A DNA stretch of 64,000 bases from Caprella mutica (taxonomy: Eukaryota; Arthropoda; Malacostraca; Amphipoda; Caprellidae): contig CANNZV010001457.1 in assembly GCA_947561585.1 (NCBI GenBank), positions 158,275-222,274 of the forward strand, in the 5' to 3' direction. The notes beneath the pieces are model-generated. The model worked only from the letters and a program-made list of their open reading frames with translations. It had not been told where the DNA came from and ran no database searches. A program made the translations under genes and the position numbers. Shown one piece after another: positions 32,745 to 44,576 of this stretch. Numbering within the stretch: the stretch's first letter is position 1; each line of letters starts with the position of its first letter.

Positions 32745-34060
32745 CCGTGTTGAAAAACAATTAACATTTTTATTAAAGATTCTCAAATGATTCATGCAAT
32801 GTTTGGGTTTAATAATTAAAATAATAAGCAATCTAGTTTTATTGTATTCGATGTGAAATTCTTTATAAAACTAATAAATTATTCGAATTGTAAATATAAT
32901 TTTGCAGATTGTTTGAATAACAAGAAAAATGTTCATTATTTTAAAAGTTAATCAAATAATGGAAGTCAATATCGTAGAGTTATTACGCATCCACGATTAT
33001 AACATCGTACTAAGCTATTTTGTTGTTTAAAATAACACTTTATGTTGATTAAAAAACAAAAAGTCATATAGTTAAAGTAATATAAAGCGATTAATCGTTA
33101 ATATCATAATTGAGAGGTAATTGATCATGTTACATTACTAGATTTACTGACTTAGTGTATCAATTATGCGAATTTTTATATCAATAGCTATAAAAACATC
33201 AATGAATAAGTTATTAACTAATAATACTAACCCTGCTGGCCATATTGCATTAGATTTCTATTTAATTATCCCTCTCTTTGTATTGAATAATAACAAACTA
33301 TCCATTGTGAATGAAGAGTTATAGATCTTTTTTAAGAGCAGTGAGAGCGCACATCAACCCACTGCAACGACTTGAACGACACTGAGAAACGTCAAAACTG
33401 AAAGTCAGAAAAACATGGATTTCTGAGGATAATCTAACTAGCAGACGACGAACCGAAACTAAATTTAATAGAAAAAGATTGCTTGTAAATTGTAGATATT
33501 ACATAAATGTTGTTATTTGATTGTATCTACGATATTTATTCATACACTTTATTGGTAAATGATTATTATGGTTTATATGATTGTATTTAATAGAGTCGTT
33601 TGTATTAATTTTGAGTATATTACTTCACATCATTTTACATACTTATCTATATCTTCTTTTTATAATAAATATTCAATAAATTATTTATATACCTATTAAT
33701 TATTCAGTTCTTTTTAGAAGACTACATTTTTGAAAAATATCCATTCGCCTTTGAAAATATATGCATTGCAGTATGATTGTAATATGGGATATTAATGTAG
33801 TACCTATAAGAATTTAACATATACCCTATTTTACTACATATTATGTTGATAAGAAAAAAACTTAAATGATAAAATAGCCTCTTTGAAGATTTTGTCTTGA
33901 AACACATTGATATTTTTTTTAAAGATTATTGTAATTAATATGAAATGCGTAGAAAAATATAGAATATGACGAAATAATACTCTACAGTCTCTTTCATTTT
34001 ATTTGAATGTATAGGCATTTGCAATTGATATCTAAAGTTAAATCTGATGTCACGAATCAG
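32745..34060. other. Upstream region of the ankyrin gene
   Basis: The first exon and promoter of the minus-strand ankyrin gene should lie here, but I could not fix them. A GC-richer patch near 33335-33410 could be a 5' exon. The rest is AT-rich with no clear repeat. Confidence 0.4.
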
Positions 34061-34067
34061 GAAACCG

Positions 34068-34228
34068 GTAGATTGCTCGAAAAACAATTGCTCGAAAGAC
34101 AATTGCTCGAAAAGCAACTGCTCGTAGAATAGTTGTTCGATAGACAATTATTCCTTGAAAAACAATTGATCGAATGAACTATTGCTCGAAAAACCATTGT
34201 TCATTCGGGTAATTGTTTTCGAGCAATT
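34068..34228. repeat. 15-bp tandem repeat (ATTGCTCGAAAAACA)
   Basis: About ten degenerate copies of ATTGCTCGAAARACA, the last ones in inverted or altered form (TTGTTTTCGAGCAATT near 34214). The AT-rich open frame across it on the minus strand (LFEQ repeats) reflects the tandem unit, not a gene. Confidence 0.8.
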
Positions 34229-34745
34229 CACCTAGAACCAACTAGTCAGGCTGGAGTACTAAAGAATGATTAGGGCAATTAACTGGTTATAAATTACCGT
34301 ATGGCTGCAATTGATAACAAGTTATTTTTTAATGCAAATATATAAATAGATACTTTTTCCCATTTAAATGAACCATATAAAACAATTGAATAACGAAACA
34401 AAAACCCAAGGTTTAATACAAATACTGTGATGCTAAAACAATACGCCATTGTAGCATCAGTTCAATATATTTTCCTTTGATTGATCTCATTGCAGCTTCA
34501 TTTGAATAGATTTCTTTTCATTGAACTTAGAAAAATGAAGTTCTCTTTTCCTCTTTTTATCAATCATTATGTGATTTTATAGTCTGTTACAGTATACATA
34601 TATTCTTATTCGTTTTTATCAATCGTCCGTTCCAGTTTTTTATATTCCTCATCGGCATAAATTCCAGAAATTTTATTCTTCTATGTATTCCAATGTTTTT
34701 AAATAATCCTTTTCCTTCCATGTGTTTTCGGTCGTGTTCATCAAA
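34229..34745. other. Intergenic AT-rich DNA
   Basis: No gene or clear repeat seen. Confidence 0.4.
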
Positions 34746-34748
34746 GCC

Positions 34749-35026
34749 TGTTAAGGGCGACAGGAATTTTGCCCGGCGGAATTTTGCCAGTGTGGAATTT
34801 TGCCCGGCGGATTTTATTAAAATTAAATTAAAACCATTTATATTTATGTAAATTGAATCTCACATTTTAAACTTTTAATTTACAATTTACCAATTTAAAC
34901 CTAGAAATATATAATCCACGGGGAAAATTCCACCGGGCAAAAATCCGCCTGGCAAAATTCCACACTGGCAAAATTCCGCCGGGCATATTCCGCCGGGGAA
35001 AATTCCCCGGGTCAAAATTCCTAGAA
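34749..35026. mobile_element. hAT-type MITE with GGAATTTTGCCCGGC subterminal repeats
   Basis: Flanked by the direct repeat CTGTTAAG at about 34742-34749 and 35031-35038, an 8-bp duplication typical of hAT elements. The left arm GACAGGAATTTTGCCCGGCG and the right arm GGGTCAAAATTCCTAGAACC are inverted. Both arms contain tandem 15-bp units (GGAATTTTGCCCGGC; complement GCCGGGCAAAATTCC). Confidence 0.75.
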
Positions 35027-35039
35027 CCCCTGTTAAGTG

Positions 35040-35664
35040 CTGTTATTTTCCATTCCAGATCATTTATGATCAATTCCATGAATCCTAAGTATTTATTGAA
35101 GAGCTTTCCTGTGTTTATATCCCCTATTATAAAATTTTACTTTTCCATTTTAGTGTTTAATTGTTTCATTTCAATCTGTTGCTATTTGTCATATCATTCC
35201 TTTTTTTGGGGGATGATTCAGTTCATTCATATTTATAGCTAGAATTAATCTCCTAACCGCAAACCATTAGGCTACGATTACTATAGATGCGTACATTCGA
35301 GCTATTTTTCGCACTGACGACTTCGGATGAAGATCAAACTCATACTTTCTAATGATAGTGGTTACATTGGCAGCAATTTGGTCGTCAGAATACGTACGAA
35401 GTCGTCAGAACAACTTCAGCGATCAAACAAGTTTGATTATTTCATGCGACTAGCGACAGGTTTCGGTAATTTTTGTGATTAATTCTCTTACTCTCTGTTG
35501 CATCACTGTTTATCAATATGGGGTTTGGAAATATATTGTTTGATACTAACATGAATAATACAGATGTTATTTAATTATATATAATATATTTGTTTATATA
35601 AAGGCTTGAATTGGTTGTTACTGTGTACAATATTTCAATAAAATTGAATATTCTTATAGATATA
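35040..35664. other. Intergenic AT-rich DNA
   Basis: No gene or clear repeat seen. CGAC/GTCG words recur at 35320-35460 without clear symmetry. Confidence 0.4.
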
Positions 35665-36272
35665 CAGTACGTAGAGCTCCTCTATAGTGAACTAACACTA
35701 GTTCACTATAGAGAGTCAGTTCATTATACGTGCCAAGAGATCCATTGAAAACCGAAGACTATCCTATGGCACACTGCACAAAATATATTAACAATAATCT
35801 AAAAAATCAAGTACCTATTTCACTTTTACTCAAACTATAAGGGGGTTAATAATGAGACAGGCTCAAATTATAGTTTAGTAGAAGCTGTACTTTTGCAAAG
35901 CTGTTCAAAATTTAGGTCTACACCATTTCCTAGCTTTCTATTATTATATTAAGTTTTTCTCGTAATTTTGAAGAAATTTTCGTCCCTATGATATTTGAGT
36001 TCATTAGGCACGTGTAATTTACAATTTTTTTTAAAGATAACTGTTCTGTAATAAAAAATGATAACATTCTTATACAGGCTGTTCTTTTGAAAATGTTACT
36101 TCATTACACAGTATATAAGCTTATTTCTTAGACAAATACATAGAAAACTACAACGAATATTTTATGGCAGACTAAATAAAACATGTTCATTATACGTGGT
36201 AGTTCACTATACAGGGTTCTATTATATAGGATGATTCACTATACAGGAGTTCATTATGGAGGAGTTCTACTG
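35665..36272. mobile_element. Pogo/Tigger-type non-autonomous element, 608 bp
   Basis: Begins CAGTACGTAGAGCTCCTCTA and ends ATGGAGGAGTTCTACTG, flanked by TA on both sides. Subterminal TTCACTATA/TATAGTGAA words repeat several times near both ends. Same end type as 14977-15208. Confidence 0.8.
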
Positions 36273-36312
36273 TATGAAAAAATATTCTTTTTATTTATCG
36301 ATTTAGGTATTT

Positions 36313-37107
36313 CAAAAATTTTGTGCAGTGAAAATGATAACCAAAGTAACGCAGAGTTTATTGTTTTAGAGGTACTCAGGTGGGTGTTCAATTCTTCTCG
36401 AAGTTTACCACGAAAAACATAATTAAATAATATTGTGGTCAAAACTATTTAAACTAGACCACAATATTATTTAGCAGAAACATACTGATGATCAGAAAAC
36501 GCGTACAGTGTAAGTGTATGACCACAGTGAAAGATCTATAAATTATCATTATATTTGGTTAATGGTCAGGACTCAGGAGTTTATAGCCTCGGTGAATGCC
36601 TCGCTAGTCACTATTATTATGCCTTAATCTTAATCTCTATCTTAACCAGAAGTCAGGAAATTTTAGCTTTAGGCAATAGTCAGGACCTTTGTTCTAGGCC
36701 AAGGACCAAGAAATTATGCCATTGGTCAAGGTTACGTCAGGTTTTCTAGCTAGGCCTACTTATACTAAGTTTTGACACTAACTACTTACCGTACCTACTG
36801 GATAGCAATAAATATAAATATTAATTTCTTTTCAAAAGCTTCCTGATTTTCAATCATAAGCTTCCTACCCTTGAATGATAATACATATTTTTGTAATAGA
36901 TATAGGAACGTGTTGCTAACAGCTTTCTCTGTCTTTCTTCAGACCATGTAGGTATATAGACTATGGTATATACCTACCTACCTACCTACGTGTAGCGTAT
37001 AGATATCTAAGTTGAGATATAATTTTCCTAAGTTGTTGCATTGAAAGTGGCTAAAATGAGCACTGCTAAAAATAGTAGACTATTAGCAATAGTTGACATT
37101 ACTTATA
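36313..37107. repeat. Long direct repeat, left copy (~795 bp)
   Basis: From TTTTGTGCAGTGAAAATGAT to AGTTGACATTACTTATAG, nearly identical to 42193-43508 apart from a ~0.5-kb insertion in the latter. It includes a 15-bp perfect stem (AATAATATTGTGGTC / GACCACAATATTATT) at about 36428-36473. The open frame at 36555 is shared by both copies but has no recognisable features. Confidence 0.9.
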
Positions 37108-37811
37108 GGGTAAGTATCGGTAATTCGTACAATTTTGGCTGACCTGATTCCCACACTCACCACACCGTAACGCTAACTCGTATAATTGTTTTGTTGATAG
37201 AAAATGATGCATTGGAATTTGTTTCGTAAGTGTATATAAGAATTTTATCAAGATGATGTAATTATTTTTATTTATATTCGATTTTATACAACAAGGTATT
37301 TCCCCCAAAAAATTGATATTTCGGACAAGAATCGAAATAAAAGTTATTATTTCAGACATGAATCGATTCGAGAATCGAATTTTCGTACAATATTTTAAAA
37401 CATAGTTTACTTCCAAATGAAACTTAACAATGGTCCATAAAACATTAGGATCGATAGTGATTGACCATTTTCTCTGTAATTATGACTTGAAATTTCATTG
37501 GGATATGCAATAATATAAGAATTGAATTATCATTTGTTTATTCAAATATATTTTCCATATGAAACGAACATAATCAAAATCCAATCTGATGGAAAACCAG
37601 ATTGAAATGCATAGGTATAACTAAATAATATATTCTAAATATACTGTCTCTTTGCGAAATAAAATAAATAAATCAAAACCAATAAAAATGATATGACTAA
37701 ATAGAATTATCCTAAATGCAGTCAATCTTTTCAAAATAAAATAACAACAAAATAACTCCATTTTAAAACTATAACGATATCATATGTTCCGTACCATTAG
37801 AATAGGTTTTT

Positions 37812-40516
37812 TTATTTGTTTTTCTTCTTTTTAGCATTTTCAATTCTACAACAAATGTCGCATTTGAAATCAAGTTCTGCAATTTCTTCAATTGTCATTT
37901 GCTCGTATTCATTGAAGCAGCTTTTGTGGTACCATCGATTGCAATAATTGCAGCCCATCCATTCTTCAGGATTTTCCTTGTTCTGATCGGAATCACATGC
38001 AGCGCATTCTTCAGTATTGCACAAGTCAATCATTTCATCACTGTCGTCTAATTCAACCTGACAATCAGAAGAGTCATCCGTAGAATTATTATTAGTGTCA
38101 AAAAGATTTCTTGCAACACATTTTCCCTTTTTATCCTTTTCTTACTTTTTCTTTTCTCTTTCTTCTTTACGTTTTATTTTCATTTCCTGCTCTTCCTTTT
38201 TTTTCTCAAATTTTCTCTCCATGAACGTCATATATTCTACTCCACTAACGGCAGAAGGCAAAGCAGTTTTTGATTTGACTTTTACTACTTTTGTCTGAAT
38301 GCTGAAATCAGATTTCATTTTAAAGTACGACTTGAATGGCGAATCCACGTGTTTGTCATAATATTTCGAAGTGCTTGTATCGTGTTGCACAGATACGTTT
38401 GATATGGACACCTCATCATTAGCAGCAACTGGTGATTGCCTAGAAGTCCCTGGTGTTGGAGAATTTAGAATATCTAGAGGTCTGGTAATTGATGACTCTC
38501 TAGATATTCCAGGAGGTACGGAGTTAACTCTAGTTGGAGATCTTTCGATGCTGATGGTTTCAATTTGAGTATTTGAAGAACCCAACATTAATGCTTTTGG
38601 AGTTGAAGAGATGTGGCTTGAATTTTCCAAGCCTTCTTCTGATACAGGTGGTGAATCCAAGCTCCGAGTCTGCAAGTCTGTTACTGAAGAGTTAATGTCA
38701 TTGATAGTTACAGCCATGTTTTTGTTTTTTTGCTCAGATAGTTCTCTCAAACATTTGGACACATTCCATAATTCATTTAATGCAGTATTCTCCATCACGT
38801 TGTATCCCTCCTCATATCGCTCTTCAAACGTTTTGAGGTGTCCTTCACTCATGCAGTTTACCGCCTTACGGTAAGCAATGATAGATCCCAATCTTTGTTC
38901 CGAAGAAAGGGACTCTCTTCTTGAGAAACGTTGCACAATTTTCTCATGATCGATGAGCTTAGAATAGTCCACAGATTCTACGTTGAATGGCACAAGCCCA
39001 CACTTTCTAAATCCTGATATAACATTTTCAGGCCTGTTTTTAGCTTTTTGGAAAGCTTCATCGAAGACTGGAAAGAAATTTGCCTTTGTCATGGACAAAT
39101 GATATTTACTTTTGAAATTTTCTATAGATTTGTTCCAGAATTGTTTCATGGGACCAAAGACGCTGACATCCAATGGCTGCAGTATGTGTGAAGCATGAGC
39201 AGGAAGACAGAAAAGAATTATCTGGTTATCCCTGCAAAATTCAATAATGGCCATATTTATGTGGGTCGTATGACCATCCATGAAAACAACAATAGGAAAA
39301 GTAACTCCTCGGTCCTTCACATTTTTGATGAACAAATTACAGAACCATCCAAAAAAGAATTCTGCAGTAATCCACCCACTCTTAGTGTATGCAATACTAT
39401 ATTTCTCCTTGTCGAACTTCTTCTCTGTTGGACGAACTCCAGGAAAAATCACCAGGGGTTTTTCAAAGGTTCCATCAGCTGCTGCACAAAATAAAACAGT
39501 GATTTGTTCCCGATTCTCAGTGCTCACATTGTAAACTGCTTTTGAACCTCGTTGAGTGACAATTTTTAATTTGTTTGAACCCCCAAGTGGAAACCCCGAC
39601 TCGTCTAGATTGAAGACACGCGATCTATTTTCTTCTGTGAAGAACTCACTGGCTACAATATCATGTTCTTTAATAAGAAACTCTTCCAAGCTTGAGAAGA
39701 AACTCCTAATGCGTTCCTCTGTTATATTCTTCCTCAATTGCCCCAGACGTTCGGGTGTCCTGGCAGCCAAATTTCTATGTCGATTCATAAACCTCTGGAT
39801 CTATGGCTTGGGGGGCAGATTGTCAAGACACATTCGTTCAGCAGAAAATTCTGTAGAGAACAGTCAGTCATGATTAAACTATTCCATTAAAAACAATATT
39901 TTCTATTCCAGTGACAATACGCTCTATAGACTATAAATCCTAAAAATAGCCCACTCAAAGTTAGATAAATGGTATTAAAAACTTCTTACACTAATGTTAG
40001 TACACTGCGCTTCCTAATTTGTTTACTATATATTACTTTCGGGTTAAATGCTTATTTTAAGATCATATTGCCAACGTCTCACATATAGCATACCTCCTCG
40101 ATCTTCTTCAGCCTTGTCTAATATTTCTTTTATGATAAATCTTATATCATTTCTTGACGCTCCATTGCCAATAATAGCTCGCTTCAACAAATAAGAGACG
40201 AGCTGTTGTTCTTGTTGGTCACTCAACTTACACCGTCTTCCTATAATTAAGGTTAATTATTTGCATTTAAAAGTATACTGAAAACTGAACTATAAACAGC
40301 AATTTACATACCTGCTTTTCCCGACTGAAATCCATGATTGATTTTACCAGCCAAGGTTGAATGGGGCACTCCAAACCTTTCTGATGCTTTTCTGAGAGAC
40401 AACTTCGAAGTTTTCACAGCCGCAACAGCTTGAAGTAACGCCTCTTCATCATAGTTATGATATTTTGTTTTTTTCGAGGCATTATGCAATTTAATCAATT
40501 GAAATAACTCTACCAA
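37812..40516 (-). pseudogene. Pogo/Tigger-type transposase with PHD finger, two nonsense codons
   Basis: Exons 40516-40312, 40240-40094 and about 39867-37812 join in phase. Exon 1 encodes a psq-type helix-turn-helix (LSLRKASERFGVPHSTLAGK). Exon 2 continues with a CENPB-type helix-turn-helix segment. Exon 3 holds the DDE endonuclease. Counting from the Met at 39788, the acidic residues are D62 (FNLDESGF), D171 (VFMDGHTTH) and D207 (LQPLDVSVF), a DD35D spacing. A Ser-rich linker follows, then a C4HC3 PHD finger (CAAC ... CNYC ... H.SC ... CDIC) at 38006-37847. Two in-frame stops interrupt it: TAG just before the Met at 39788 (KP*IQRF, where Trp would fit) and TAA at 38144-38142 in a Lys-rich stretch before the PHD finger. 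Otherwise the frame is open, so inactivation is recent. Confidence 0.88.
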
Positions 40517-40543
40517 AACGTTTGCAACAACTTAAATGTTTAA

Positions 40544-41149
40544 CCCTAGTAACCTAGTCTTTAAAAAATTGCTCAGTAACCTAGGGACTTGTCCGTGCGC
40601 GCCAGTCCTCACTAAAACTGTTATAAAATCTTAACAAATTGACTTTTCGATCATTTTTCTTCATGAAAATCTTCATTTGATATTTACACATCCATTAAAA
40701 TTTTAAATAAAATTAACAAGCAAAGATAAGAAAAATATTTCTTAAGTTTTTTAACTATTTTCGCAAAAGCCATTCTCACCACCCATCAATAAAATCGTTA
40801 TAACATTCACAAAAATGAATAATACTCAATGAAAACTCAACTGTGTATGGAAAGGCGTTCAACAATGACAAGGATATCGAAAAGATGCATGTATCTTTAA
40901 TGGTTTTTGAAATAGACTAAGTAACTTAAACTTGTTTTTTTTTAATTTTTGAGGCACCCTAAATATTCGAATAAGGCTCATAATATGACTAACTTGATAT
41001 TTATCACCTTTTTTTTGGTTGAATCGTATGTTATTATGTTGAAAAGTAAAAGTCATGGAAAGACAGTTTCCAAATCGGTTTAAAAATAAAATTATTGATA
41101 TTTTTTTATAAGGACTGGTGCGCCTGGACCAGTCCCTAGGTTACTAGGG
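40544..41149. mobile_element. piggyBac-type MITE with TTAA target duplication, 606 bp
   Basis: TTAA at 40540-40543 and 41150-41153 flank the ends CCCTAGTAACCTAG and CTAGGTTACTAGGG. The inner arms GGGACTTGTCC, GCGCGCCAGTCCT and AGGACTGGTGCGCC, GGACCAGTCCC also match inverted. CCCTAG ends plus TTAA are the mark of piggyBac elements. No transposase inside. It inserted just 5' of the pogo-type transposase. Confidence 0.9.
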
Positions 41150-42192
41150 TTAATCTAAAATTATTCAATAAATATCAAATATACATATTGGATTATCATT
41201 ATTACTGTTGGATGACATTATATTTATCACAAGTTACAACACTAAGAAAAGAAACTATCTTGTATCAGGAGGACGAGCTTTTATTTTTAACCTTTCGATA
41301 CAAGCCTCAGCCATCTAACTGACTCACTGGTTATCATTTTTATTTTTGGTTAACTCCAACAATATCAATTTATGGATCGAAATATTCGGACAGTTTACTT
41401 TTTCATATTGTTTTAATAATAAGTGAATCAGATTAGTTTCAACATTGATATATAATATATTTATCTATGTTGTATAGATATTATAACATAGAATAAGTCT
41501 ACAAGAAATTTATAACAATATATATAAGACCTAAAATTTTTGTAGATTCTTCTTATTTGTAAGGCTAAATACTACTAATATTAAGAGCTGTGGAATGTCA
41601 TTCAAATGTATTATTTAATAACAACAGTTAAACATGAATAGCGCAGTACCTTGCGCTCACATTTATTCATAGGTATTTCGTTTTTAATGAAAATTAACAT
41701 GATTAATTTAGTGTCCGATGTTTTCAATTCATTTTAGTATATGAATCGTAATATTTGTACAAATTTCGGACATTTCGATTGCTACTGTTTTTGAATCGAA
41801 AAACTGTACACTTCAATTTTACGAAAAGTACTTGCTACACAACAATGACATCACCTCTGGCGGTTGGTAACACTCCTACAGAATGTAAACTAAGTTGCCG
41901 TTTTGAATTGGGCGATGAGGAATCATAAATATAAAAGTAGTTATTGCATCGATTTTTACGCCTAGGGCGTTCATTTTTTATGCACTGTGCTACTGTTGTC
42001 CTAAATATTGTATTATTTCTATTATTACAGCTGTTTTCATTGAAACCACACTTGACTGAGTAAGAAAACAATGTTAGGGTATGGAACACACGCTTTTTCA
42101 CCGATCTTGACATACGCTGACGTAATATATAGGTTTTTCTCATAACTGTCCGAAATATCGATTCGTACGGTGAAACAATACTTACAATTTTG

Positions 42193-43508
42193 AAACAATT
42201 TTGTGCAGTGAAAATGATAACTAAAGTAACGCAGCGTCTTTTGTTTCAGAGGTACTCAGGTGGGTGTTCAATTCTTCTCGAAGTTTACCACGAAAAACAT
42301 AATTAAATAATATTGTGGTCAAAACTATCTAAACTAGACCACAATATTATTTAGCAGAAACATAGTGATGATCAGAAAACGCGTACAGTGTAAGTGTATG
42401 ACCACAGTGAAAGATCTATAAATTATCATTATATTTGGTTAATGGGCAGGACTCAGGAGTTTATACCCTTGGTAAATGCCTCACTAGTCACTATTATTAT
42501 GCCTTAATCTTAATCTCTATCTTAACCAGAAGTCAGGAAATTTTAGCTTTAGGCAATAGTCAGGACCTTTGTTCTAGGCCAAGGACCAAGAAATTATGCC
42601 ATTGGTCAAGGTTACGTCAGGTTTTCTAGCTAGGCCTACTTATACTAAGTTTTGACACTAACTACTTACCGTACCTACTGGATAGCAATAAATATAAATA
42701 TTATTTTCTTTTCAAAAGCTTCCTGATTTTCAATCATAAGCTTCCTACCCTTGAAAGATAATACATATTTTTGTAATAGATATAGGAACGTGTTGCTAAC
42801 AGCTTTCTCTGTCTTTCTTCAGACCATGTAATGATGTAGGTATATAGTATATACCACAGTACCACAGTACAGAGAATATATAGTATCCCAGAGCTATAGG
42901 GGGGATATTACGCATGTCCCGGTAGGCTGTGACGTCACATGTCAACAATGGTGCGTACGTTTGTACGTACAGTACAAACACAAAAGATGGCTGCAACACA
43001 CCCAACTTTTGTTAAATAACGTTTTCGGTGATATTTTTTTTAATTCCACATTACCGCATGCTATTATCCAATCTTTATAGTCGTCATACGGACGAAAATT
43101 AAAAAATGACTGTTGATGAAATTGCTACTGGTCTTTTTACACCCAAAATAGTAATAATTTTTTAGTCTTGAAGAAGACGATTTATTCAAGATAATTAGAT
43201 CATTAGTCAGATCGGTCGCATCTTAATTCTCTATTCCACGTGACCCACAGCAATTCTGTTTAATATGACGTGACCTCTTGTTTACATACATGACGTCACA
43301 GCCTACCCAGAATAAATTTGAATAATACATGTAACTGGGGTACTATACTATTCTGTTTGCTATGGTATATACCTACCTACCTACCTACGTGTAGCGTATA
43401 GTTATCTAAGTTGAGATATAATTTTCCTAAGTTGTTGCATTGAAAGTGGCTAAAATGAGCACTGCTAAAAATAGTAGACTATTAGCAATAGTTGACACTA
43501 CTTATAGT
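42193..43508. repeat. Long direct repeat, right copy, with insertion
   Basis: Same sequence as 36313-37107 (CAGTGAAAATGATAACTAAA to AGTTGACACTACTTATAG), broken at about 42843-43362 by an unrelated element. Only scattered point differences separate the two copies outside the insertion. Confidence 0.9.
42843..43362. mobile_element. MITE with GGTAGGCTGTGACGTCA arms
   Basis: Absent from the left copy of the direct repeat, so its borders can be read by comparison. Arms: AGTATCCCAGAGCTATAG, then GGTAGGCTGTGACGTCACAT on the left; ATGACGTCACAGCCTACCC and TGGGGTACTATACTATTC on the right. The CRE-like TGACGTCA word lies in both arms. Confidence 0.8.
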
Positions 43509-44575
43509 AGAATATGTATTGTATCTTATTTTAACAACTGATCAAGAATGAAAACAATAACAATTCGCAGCGCCCTCCCTGCAAATGCGGTGAACGCTGG
43601 ACTTAAAACCAAATTATTAATTAATATTTTTTACGGGTGGTAGTTAGGTATATAGGTATAAGACTAATCACAGACTCATATAGGTATACCTCTATACTAA
43701 TGGTATAGAGTAGTCTGTGGACTAATGTAGGTCCTATACTCTTTTATGTACCTATACAAGTTACAACTAATTACTAATAACATTTTCACTGCAAAAAATG
43801 GCCTTTTTTATAAAGTGTACTGCCTCTTCAAGTATTGCGGGTACTAATAAGTCGTTTATACGTGGTTATACTGTTCTGGGCCTGTGGACATCCGTGAGGT
43901 GGCCCAACGTCGTGCCTTTGCTGGCCCAATACCTACATCGGGACCGGCATGACAACGTTGCCCCAGAGTTTCGTTTTGAATTGGGCCAACGTTGTAATAA
44001 TTACTGGGTTCAGAAGACTCATAATATTGATAAATTTTAACATGCGTTGCACTTCATTTGTTATGCAACATATTTTTGATATCAATATCAATTTATATAA
44101 TTAACATGATTTAGAGACTCTTCTTGCAAAAAGTTGACCAAAGGTATAGGGCCACAATTCACCTGTGAGAACCTAATATATTTTTCGTATAGGTAATTTT
44201 TATTAAACCTCTTCAATTATTCTCTTATGACCATTATACCATATACTTAGGCCTACCTATATTTTTGAAGAATAAAGTCTCCTATGTAGTATACATCTGA
44301 CATAAACATACGATCCCCCTAAGTAATAAATATAAGCACACATCAAAAACTGAGAAGACATTCCTTGAAACAGTATCAGATCCTGTGTTCAGATCCCTTG
44401 AGATTTCTGTTCCAGTTTGCTGTACCTAGTCATTTACAAATCAATTTGTAATTTGATTTATTGTCATTTTATGTTTGAAAACCCTATTATCACTCCAGTT
44501 ACAATGGTAGTTGTTGTCACCAATTTTGAAAAGAACAAAAAACGATTTGTGTTTGGGACATTGTTACATTGTAGT
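43509..44575. other. Intergenic DNA with repeat fragments
   Basis: Short palindromic TAGGTATA/TATACCT words at 43640-43760. Repeated GGCCCAACGT / ACGTTGCCC words at 43895-44000 look like the remnant of another foldback element. The 80-codon frame at 43798 lies over these and is not called as a gene. Confidence 0.4.
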
Positions 44576-44576
44576 T

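Larger units (their letters stand above)
37110..42185 (-). mobile_element. Pogo/Tigger-type DNA transposon
   Basis: Proposed ends are GTAAGTAT then 8 bases then CGTAC at 37110, and the complement GTACG then 8 bases then ATACTTAC ending at 42185. Near both ends, words of the type TTTCGGACA, GAATCGA and CGTACAA are repeated, as for transposase-binding sites. The transposase gene lies inside on the minus strand, and a piggyBac-type MITE sits between it and the right end. I see no TA duplication at these ends, so the exact borders are uncertain. Confidence 0.6.

Noticed and set aside
37099..37416. 105-codon minus-strand frame at the left end of the transposon
   Set aside because: It overlaps the subterminal repeat region and has no similarity to a known domain.
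38095..39873. Plus-strand frames opposite the transposase
   Set aside because: Antisense shadows of the minus-strand DDE frame.
41835..42143. 102-codon minus-strand frame near the right end of the transposon
   Set aside because: It overlaps subterminal repeats; no recognisable features and not in phase with the psq exon.
43798..44040. 80-codon plus-strand frame
   Set aside because: It spans GGCCCAACGT-type repeat words from a decayed element.
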